From the NCBI GenBank assembly GCA_008704415.1, contig VXIS01000192.1:27332-91331 (forward strand): a stretch of DNA of 64,000 nt, given 5' to 3'. The notes under the pieces are model-generated. The model saw only the letters and a list, made by a program, of their open reading frames with translations. It ran no database searches and was not told where the DNA came from. The stretch comes from Sphaerosporella brunnea (Eukaryota > Ascomycota > Pezizomycetes > Pezizales > Pyronemataceae). Of this stretch, positions 57,960 through 64,000 are shown in pieces. Within the stretch, counting starts at the first letter, position 1, and each line of letters starts with the position of its first letter. Both the position numbers and the translations under genes were made by a program.

Positions 57960-58086
57960 CGGATGTGCCGTTGACCAGTGTTGAGCAACGCGTGGAAGGT
58001 GCAAGCTCAGGGTTAGGGGTCTGCAATGGTAGTGTAGTTGCTTCTTCTTCCAGGTTCAACTTCGTGGAAGCGCACGATCACTTCCC
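57960..58086. promoter_or_regulatory. Very short divergent promoter of CTK3 and the NFKBIL1-like gene
   Basis: Only 127 bp separate the two start codons, so leaders and promoter elements must overlap. It contains ACCCTAA/GGGTTAGGG-like sequence at about 58009–58018, the third telomere-like word seen in a promoter or flank in this window. Confidence 0.55.
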
Positions 58087-59094
58087 ATGTCTCGTCCCGA
58101 TTTTACGAATGAAAGACTTGGAATACTCCACGGTATAACCATCAACATGACTCAGGAACCAACGGAATCCCAGCTCGAATCCAAGCGGCGGCGGTCTTCG
58201 CATTCCCCTGAACGGGAAGACGATGACAAAGCCAGTTCTGAACCGCCCAAAACAACAAGATTCAGATTTAAAAAGAAGAAGCGAAGCCGGCGCCCTGAAA
58301 AAGACGACCGCAACAGCTCATCGAAGCGTCGGCGCCACCGGCGCGACTATCACGCCCCCCTTGATGACGACCCCGATCAGTACGACGACAGCTACATTCC
58401 TAATGCCGGCGCGTGGAATCAGGCTGCAGACCCTGACGCCGCGTTTCGGGAGTCGCTGTTCGATGCTATGGCGGATGATGAGGGCGCCGCTTTTTGGGAA
58501 GGGGTCTACGGTCAACCTATCCACGTTTACGAGCGTCCAGAGGTCAGAGACGAGCGCGGTGAATTGGAGCGCATGACGGACGAGGAGTACGCTCGATATG
58601 TCCGAGAAAAGATGTGGGAAAAGAGTCATCAGCACATCACAGAGGAGCGGGAAAGGCGAGAAAGGAGACGGGAGCAAAGGAAGCAGGAGGAGAAAGAGGA
58701 GCAGCGGGAGTGGGAGCGTCGGGATAGAAAACGCAAGATCAAAGAGAAGTCTCGCCAAGAGCAAAGCGTGCAGTGGACGATGCGGAAACGCTGGCAAAAG
58801 TACGCACAGCATTGGGAGACTCCCGCCGCCGATTCCAGCAATATTTGCTGGCCTGTTGCTTCCGGTAGGACGAATGATGTGACCAAGGAATCCGTGGAGG
58901 CGTTCATTCTCGCGCATCCGGCCGAGCAGACTCTACAAGACGTTCTGAAGGCGGAACGGATACGATGGCATCCGGATAAGGCTCAACAAAGGTGGGGACG
59001 AGAAGCACTCACGGACGTGGAAATGAAAGCCATCACCACCGTTTTTCAGACGATAGATGCGCTGTGGAAGGCTCGAGATGGCATAGGTTCCTGA
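58087..59094 (+). CDS. NFKBIL1-like protein with J-domain-related C-terminus
   Basis: Intronless, 335 residues. It has a basic Arg/Ser/Lys N-terminus, an acidic middle, a long Glu/Arg coiled coil (about residues 170–245, EERERRERRREQRKQ type), and a C-terminal LKAERIRWHPDKAQQRWG motif with the HPD-like tripeptide. This arrangement resembles NF-kappa-B-inhibitor-like protein 1 homologues, without its ankyrin repeats, which are also lacking in the fungal relatives I recall. The human protein is linked to RNA processing; the fungal role is not known to me. An alternative start Met lies at 58150. Confidence 0.75.
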   Translation: MSRPDFTNERLGILHGITINMTQEPTESQLESKRRRSSHSPEREDDDKASSEPPKTTRFRFKKKKRSRRPEKDDRNSSSKRRRHRRDYHAPLDDDPDQYDDSYIPNAGAWNQAADPDAAFRESLFDAMADDEGAAFWEGVYGQPIHVYERPEVRDERGELERMTDEEYARYVREKMWEKSHQHITEERERRERRREQRKQEEKEEQREWERRDRKRKIKEKSRQEQSVQWTMRKRWQKYAQHWETPAADSSNICWPVASGRTNDVTKESVEAFILAHPAEQTLQDVLKAERIRWHPDKAQQRWGREALTDVEMKAITTVFQTIDALWKARDGIGS

Positions 59095-59587
59095 ACATTT
59101 TTTGCTGTCGAATCGCGATGATAACTTCTGCTGTTAATTACATCGCATTACACCTAGAGAAGGGATTGTCTGAAAGACCTCTCGTATAATGGTGATATGT
59201 ACATACCTTAGCAAGGGAGGGGTGTTTTTGAAAATCGTGGCTCCTTCCCAGACGGTAAAGCTTATGATTGTTGTCATGCTCAGGTAGAAAAAAGGGTGAT
59301 GTAATGGGGTTTCTGGAACGATTATTGCAGAAAGGATATCTCGTGGTAAATATCATGATTAATCAAAAAATGTGTTAACTCAAAAACTGTGTTTGGACAA
59401 AACCCGCTATTCTTATAAGAATGGTTATATAATTTTTAGGCATATTAGAGAGTTTGCAAATTGCAAAAATCAGGCTGTAACCAGAAGTCTTGGCCAGCTA
59501 CTCGACAGATTTAAAAGTATCCGGACACCTCAAATCCCTGTTCCATGCCGGATATCGCTGTCCAACATCTGGCGATTTCCTGCTTTT
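59095..59587. other. Flank between the NFKBIL1-like gene and the LINE relic
   Basis: AT-rich 3' flank with no recognised gene, RNA or element. It marks the edge between the compact gene block and the transposon nest. Confidence 0.4.
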
Positions 59588-60138
59588 TTTTGTTTTAATC
59601 ATATTGCATTTAGCCGCTTGCGGCCATGGCATTTAAAGTACAGAATTATCGCCGCCCCTAGGCACTGGTCCTACTCTGGGGTTTGCTCCTCCGAAGGAAA
59701 AGAAAGCAAGGAAATTGTAACTGGAGAGTAAAGGTCAAGGAAAATCGTGACAAGGAAAAAGATATACAAGCGTAAACAAGTCAAACATCAGTTGGCCACC
59801 CTTGGCCACATTCTGAGTTTCGTGCTGTCTAAGAAGGTCATTACCGCCGCAGTGCAGCGGCTATCCGCCAGCAGGTCTCTTACCGCGGTGTTTGTCTTCC
59901 ACCTCCTCTTGCCTTCCTCCCAAATGGCCTTCACCACTGCTTTCCACAGCACCTGATGCTCACCGCGCCACTTACGGCACATCTTGAAGAGGTGGACCCT
60001 GGTTTGAGTTGGTTCTTGAGGGCAGAATCAGCACTTGTCGTTTGGGCGGCGCGCTGTCCTGTATAGGTACGGGGCGGTTGTGGCTTTCTGCAGCCTTAGT
60101 TGGAAGAAGCGCGCTGCTAGCAACTTCTTGGTCTTAAA
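59588..60138 (-). mobile_element. LINE 3' end, copy C
   Basis: Starts with the complement of the LINE tail (TTTGTTTTAATCATATTGCA, then CGCTTGCGGCCATGGC). Minus-strand frames read ARFFQLRLQKATTAPYLYRTARRPNDKC and, after a break, HQVLWKAVVKAIWEEGKRRWK … CTAAVMTFLDSTKLRMWP. It is 5'-truncated exactly where a gypsy LTR begins (about 60138). Confidence 0.85.
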
Positions 60139-60489
60139 GGCGGTAACGGGAAGGGTTGGAAACAGATTGAAGGGGCTCAAGGTAGTCGCGTACAGAGGGG
60201 TAACTGGTAGGTTCAGGAACAAGGGAACGAGACAAGGTTCGAAGGTGATGAGAGGCACGAAGCAGGGGATTGAGGACTCAGATTTGAACCGGAGTACTTA
60301 GTTTGACATACAAAGGTTCAGTGAAGAGAAAAGGAAAAGAAGGCAAACAATAAAGCGGACATGCCTCTATATAGTCCACGTGATCGCGGCGCCCCGCGCC
60401 ACGTGGTACACAAACGTAACCTCGGCAGAGCCGCAACACAGATCCGCAACACCCTAATCCAACCTCGCGCCGTGACAGTATCCCCCACC
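60139..60489 (-). repeat. gypsy LTR, minus strand (3' LTR)
   Basis: On the minus strand it starts TGTCACGGCGCGAGG right after a purine-rich tract (GTAGGTGGGGGATAC, a likely polypurine tract) and contains CCACGTGGCGCGGGG and GGACTATATAGAGG (TATA). It ends at CCCGTTAC against the LINE. It aligns over nearly its whole length with the plus-strand LTR at 60954–61324 (shared CTGTACGCGA, CCTTGAGCCCC/CCTTGGGCCCC and the CGTTAC end). Confidence 0.82.
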
Positions 60490-60504
60490 TACGGCTGAGC
60501 TCTA

Positions 60505-60868
60505 GTGAAGCTTGTTCATCTTCTGGTAAAGGCCCCGACTTGTCCGGATAGGCTTTGTAGAAGCGATTGATAGCTTCCTGACCATTGACCGGCTTGGCTG
60601 GTTCCCACTTTGGCTGATTGTAGCCGGTCCACTTGACCAAATACTCGAGCTTGCGCCATCACCCATGCAGTCAGGAGTCTAGTATCCGGTCAACAAACCA
60701 CTCCGGCTTACCCTCAATCACCACCGGAGGTGGTGGATGTTGTTGTTGTCCCGGATAAGGATCATCGGGTGCCGGTTCCAGGAGGGAGACGTGGAAGACT
60801 GGGTGGACATTGTCACGGCGCGAGTTTGGATGGAGTTTTCCGACGAAGCTACCGGCTTTTACTCTCAA
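60505..60868 (-). pseudogene. Chromovirus (Ty3/gypsy) pol C-terminus with chromodomain, broken
   Basis: Minus-strand frames read [22 protein letters not shown] … [11 protein letters not shown], then stop codons (TGA at about 60683 and downstream), then a chromodomain core YLVKWTGYNQPKWEPAKPVNGQEAINRFY. This is the end of integrase plus chromodomain of a gypsy chromovirus, immediately upstream of its 3' LTR. Only about 120 codons remain; upstream sequence is replaced by the plus-strand LTR element. Confidence 0.82.
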
Positions 60869-60953
60869 TGAAATCGGCTAGAACTCTCAGATCTAAGGCT
60901 TCAAAGGATGCTGATTCATTTGCTGTTCTCAGATTTACCCCCCCGTGGATGGT

Positions 60954-61324
60954 TGTGACGTGGCGAGGTTCGGAAGTGGGGGTTGTTTGTGGTGTCGTGA
61001 TGAGGCTCTGTTGGGAGGCTAGGTGGGGTTGCTCCGAGCCGAGGTTATGTTCGGCTACCACGTGGCGCGGGGCACCGTGATCATGTGAGTGCTATAAGGG
61101 GCCTTCGCTTCCGCTTTGTTGTTTGTTTTCCTTTTCCTCTTTACTGAACCTTCGTATGTCAATCTGAGTACCTTCGTTCCAATCTGAACCCTGACCGTGC
61201 GCGTCGCGCCTTTCGTCCTGCCTCCAGATCCTGTCCCGGCCCCTCGTTCCTGAACCTGCTCGATAACCCTCTGTACGCGAGTACCTTGGGCCCCTCCAGC
61301 CTGTTCCCGACCCTCTCCGTTACA
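60954..61324 (+). repeat. gypsy LTR, plus strand (5' LTR)
   Basis: 371 bp from TGTGACGTGGCGAGG to …CCGTTACA, same family as the minus-strand LTR but diverged. It has CCACGTGGCGCGGGG and a TATA-like GTGCTATAAGG near 61088–61098. The gag gene follows 60 bp downstream. I did not recognise a standard tRNA primer site directly after it. Confidence 0.8.
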
Positions 61325-61384
61325 CTAGGTTCAGTCCACCAAAGCCCAACCTACTCGTTCTGTCACCTCGTCCCCCGTTCCACC

Positions 61385-62071
61385 ATGGCCACCTATCACG
61401 ACCTCCGGGTCCCTGCCGACCTGTGGGCAGCCATCGAAACAGGTGCACAAGCACCCTCAGAAGGCTTCCCTCAGGAAAAACGCGACCAACGCCTGATCGA
61501 TTTCGCCCATATGGCTCAGCAACTCCTAGCCTGCGAAGCACCTCCAAACTTGGAGGAAGAACTGGAAGAGGCGCGTGCCGAACTTCAAACCACTCAGATC
61601 GAGCGTGATGCAGCCCGCACCGCACTTACCGCTACTACGGCCCAGCTAAACCAGGTCCTGGCTATCGCCGCTGCCCAGGTTCGTGAGAACCCAGAAGGTG
61701 GTGGTCAGTCAGGAGGGTTCCGCGATGCCCCCACCTTCGATGGTAGCAAGCCGGAGGAGTTGAGGACCTGGATCCTCCAGCTCCGCAACAAGCTTGCTGA
61801 TCAACCAACCCGTTACCCATCCGAACAATCTCGCCTCCGCTACGCCTTCAATCGCTTGACTGGGGCCGCTCTTAACCAGCTTCGCTCCTACGCCGATGAA
61901 GATACTGGAGATATTGCCCTAAACTCCCTCAACGACCTGTTAGCTGTCCTTCGTCAAGCCTACGATGACCCCGACCGCTCTCGCACTGCTGCCCGTGAAA
62001 TTCGTCGTCTTCGGCAGAAGAACCTACCCTTCTCCACCTACCTTGCTGACTTCCGTCGACTGATGGGAGAT
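61385..62071 (+). pseudogene. Ty3/gypsy gag, interrupted by a copia insertion
   Basis: An open frame of ~229 codons from ATG 61385: N-terminal part, coiled coil (EELEEARAELQTTQIERDAA), then the retrotransposon gag fold (FDGSKPEELRTWILQLRNKLADQP … YAFNRLTGAALNQLRSYAD … LAVLRQAYDDPDRSRTAAREIRRLRQKNLPFSTYLADF). It is cut at GGGAGAT|TGTTGAGG, where a copia LTR begins; the LTR's first bases supply Cys and a stop. The frame is otherwise clean, so the gypsy copy was fairly young when hit. Confidence 0.88.
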
Positions 62072-62317
62072 TGTTGAGGCCCGAAGGGCCTTGTAGAGCG
62101 GAGCGGGGTAGAGTGCTGGCGAGCGGCGAGCGGCGGCGGCGACGATCGGCACCGGAGTGTTCCGTAGTGAGGCGGGGAGGATTAACCTCCCCAAACGTTC
62201 TGGTTGAAAGAGCATCCTAATCCTCTTCTTACCACCTCCTAATCGATTGTCTACTTTACTGCATACCATCGCCATAAAACCTTTGCGTGCGCCCTCCCAT
62301 TCGACCAACCGTCAACA
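62072..62317 (+). repeat. copia 5' LTR
   Basis: 246 bp with terminal TGTTGA … TCAACA inverted repeats. Near its start it carries the small inverted repeat GGCCCGAAGGGCC. No TATA box was recognised with certainty. Confidence 0.88.
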
Positions 62318-62329
62318 GGTTATGAGCCC
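62318..62329 (+). other. Primer-binding site matching internal initiator-tRNA
   Basis: GGTTATGAGCCC directly follows the LTR. Its complement GGGCTCATAACC is the anticodon stem-loop of initiator tRNA-Met (CAU anticodon inside), not the 3' CCA end. This is the half-tRNA priming arrangement known for copia-type elements. Confidence 0.8.
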
Positions 62330-62405
62330 TCTGCTTCGCTAGGGTATTCAGCAGCAAATCAAGTCAACAACTACCCCGTATTTTACGTCGCGAACGGTCG
62401 TCAAA

Positions 62406-63770
62406 ATGGAGGGGGTTTTGTTGAAGGAGCACAACTACCTCGAGTGGGAAGAATACATCAGGGACGAGCTCCTTGCCCGCGCCCTTTGGGGGATCGTTCA
62501 GGGCACTACGAAGCCCCCCCAGAAGCCTACACTAAACGCAAAGACAACGACCGGGACCGCCGCGGCGCCAGTCGACAGCGAGACCCCGGAGTCCACGGAT
62601 TCGGTCTACATGAGCGACTTCCGTCGCTACCTCATCCAGCGCGACACATACAACGACAAGGTCGGCATGGCCACAGCGGAGATTCGACGTTCCCTGGATC
62701 CTTCTGTGCGAAGGCGGTATGCAGACAAGAAGTATATCACGGTGCCAGACCTTCTCTGGAAGGACATAGAGAAGGACTTCAACCGGGTAGCCAAGATCGA
62801 CGCGAATGTGGGTCTCTACAAGCTGAACGCCATCCGCAGGGCTGACTTCGACAGCGCGGCTACTTATCACTCTCGGATTCTGGAGATAGCGACAGAGTTG
62901 CGAAACGTGGGCACAGAGCTTCCAGAGAGTGTTCTGGCATTCTATATGGTACAAGGACTCCCGACAGGAGATGTCTGGCTTGCTTTTCGGACAAGTCTCA
63001 CCTCAAGTGAGAGTGCTGGAGACTGCCAGAAGATTCTGGACCAGCTGCAAGTCTTCGAGCGCTCATATGCATGGGACCGACATGGTGTATCTGCATATAC
63101 AAGCCAGTCATCGACCGCTCTCTTCGCCAAGAAGGGCGCAGCCAAAAAGAAGGGTGAAGAGACCTCCGGGGAAGGTTCAACCAAGGCTCCTGGGGGAGAT
63201 CAGGATAAAGACTCGAAGACCATCAAGTGCTTCGGCTGTGGCAAGAAGGGACACAAGAAGTTCGAGTGCCGGTCAAAGCACCTCTGGAAGGACAACGCTG
63301 AAAAGGAGATGAAAGAGTCAAGCAAAGCTAATGTTGTCAAGGACGAGCCAGCACCAACTGCTACAGACGCGAGCATGGATTTCTTGCTCCTCTCTCGGGA
63401 AGAGCTTACAGTTCGGCCCGAAGCTGACAAGATTTGGGAGAGTGTTTCTACTGATCGTTGCGCGACAACCACCGATTGGGTGGTAGATTCTGGTGCGACC
63501 AGCCACTGTACCGGAATGGATCACAACTGGATTCGATACCGAGCGCTCGCTGCGGGGGAGTATGAAGTGATCTTTGCAGATGAGAGTAGGGTCAGCGCAG
63601 CTGGCATAGGTGATATTGGACTGTTACTACCGTGTGGAAATGGTACTTCTACCCGTATCATACTCCGCAATGTGTTACATGTTCCTGCCTGCGGCAAGAA
63701 CAACCTCATGAGCGTCTACCAGTTCCTAACGGTCGGAGTTAAGGTTGACTACGACCTTCATCCTGAGTGA
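62406..63770 (+). CDS. copia Gag-Pol N-terminal part: Gag, zinc knuckle, protease
   Basis: 454 codons from ATG 62406. The Gag part (LKEHNYLEWEEYIRDELLARALW …) is UBN2/gag-like. A zinc knuckle CFGCGKKGHKKFEC (CX2CX4HX4C) lies near residue 275, and an aspartic protease active site VVDSGATSHC near residue 360. An in-frame TGA at 63768–63770 ends the frame. The same frame then continues to the window edge with pre-integrase content (VLWHNRLGHLSLRAIKKLH), so the polyprotein is interrupted rather than complete. Confidence 0.9.
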   Translation: MEGVLLKEHNYLEWEEYIRDELLARALWGIVQGTTKPPQKPTLNAKTTTGTAAAPVDSETPESTDSVYMSDFRRYLIQRDTYNDKVGMATAEIRRSLDPSVRRRYADKKYITVPDLLWKDIEKDFNRVAKIDANVGLYKLNAIRRADFDSAATYHSRILEIATELRNVGTELPESVLAFYMVQGLPTGDVWLAFRTSLTSSESAGDCQKILDQLQVFERSYAWDRHGVSAYTSQSSTALFAKKGAAKKKGEETSGEGSTKAPGGDQDKDSKTIKCFGCGKKGHKKFECRSKHLWKDNAEKEMKESSKANVVKDEPAPTATDASMDFLLLSREELTVRPEADKIWESVSTDRCATTTDWVVDSGATSHCTGMDHNWIRYRALAAGEYEVIFADESRVSAAGIGDIGLLLPCGNGTSTRIILRNVLHVPACGKNNLMSVYQFLTVGVKVDYDLHPE

Positions 63771-64000
63771 GGCGTCACCCTCTTCACCAAGAAGGACCGA
63801 AAAATCGTCGGAATCGGTCCGATGAGAGGCAAGTCATTTTATATGATTGCTGACTCTCCGGCTAGCTATCATGTCAACTGTGTGCAGATGAAGGATCGCG
63901 TTTGGGCTGCCAACGACATTGTTCTGTGGCATAATCGTCTTGGTCACTTAAGCTTGCGAGCCATCAAGAAGCTTCATACAACGGCTACCGTGACAGGGCT

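Larger units (their letters stand above)
62072..64000 (+). mobile_element. Ty1/copia retrotransposon, 5' portion, runs off the window
   Basis: A complete 5' LTR (62072–62317), primer-binding site and gag-pol frame are present up to the pre-integrase region at the window end. It lies inside the gypsy gag. The left target duplication would be GAGAT (62067–62071), to be matched at the right end outside the window. Confidence 0.92.

Noticed and set aside
59588..63770. Strong RIP (repeat-induced point mutation) across the transposon nest
   Set aside because: Gypsy gag and copia gag are open and not AT-rich; only isolated stop-making changes are seen.

Overview
The window comes from the nuclear genome of a filamentous ascomycete (Pezizomycotina). 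Three things point to this: genes with several short introns (mostly 47–115 bp, GT-AG with CTAAC-like branch sites), fungal versions of conserved eukaryotic proteins (Pds5, Mdn1, Itc1, Set9, Ctk3, Toa2, Tip41), and fungal transposons (Tad1-like LINEs, a chromodomain gypsy element, a copia element, and hAT, mariner and Harbinger MITEs). I cannot place it to class or genus. Gene models below were built by hand from splice signals, reading-frame continuity and remembered family motifs. No search was run.

Layout. 1–5.6 kb: the start of an unidentified minus-strand gene at the left edge, then PDS5 (cohesin regulator, minus). 5.6–9.4 kb: gene-poor DNA with a telomere-like promoter motif, a hairpin and two TA-flanked MITEs. 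9.4–14.6 kb: a family X DNA polymerase, a secreted PAF-acetylhydrolase-like esterase, a hAT MITE and a solo histone H4 gene. 14.6–20.5 kb: a Harbinger-type MITE, a DUF3605-like gene whose stop codon lies in a hAT-like terminus, a LINE relic and a hAT MITE nested inside another. 20.5–25.1 kb: cytochrome b5 reductase and an SLC25-type carrier with an unusual ~400-residue hydrophilic tail. 25.4–26.6 kb: head-to-tail LINE 3' ends. 26.8–42.0 kb: MDN1 (midasin), 8 exons and about 4,933 residues, the largest gene here. 43.7–59.1 kb: a compact housekeeping block with ITC1, a NiCoT nickel/cobalt transporter, TFIIA-gamma (TOA2), TIP41, the H4K20 methyltransferase SET9, mitochondrial uL14m, RPB9, mitochondrial bL12m, CTK3 and an NFKBIL1-like protein. 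59.6–64 kb: a retrotransposon nest in which a LINE relic abuts a minus-strand gypsy LTR and chromodomain, then a plus-strand gypsy LTR and gag, with a copia element inserted in that gag and running off the window.

Functional themes. Many genes serve chromatin and transcription (PDS5, H4, ITC1, SET9, TOA2, RPB9, CTK3), and others serve ribosome production or mitochondrial translation (MDN1, uL14m, bL12m). They are not an operon or a cluster pathway, and neighbours look independent apart from some short divergent promoters. I found no clearly new multi-gene system. The best leads are the tailed SLC25 carrier, the hAT MITE family with exact 8-bp target duplications, the LINE 3'-end array, two likely GC-AG introns and the very small exons of ITC1.
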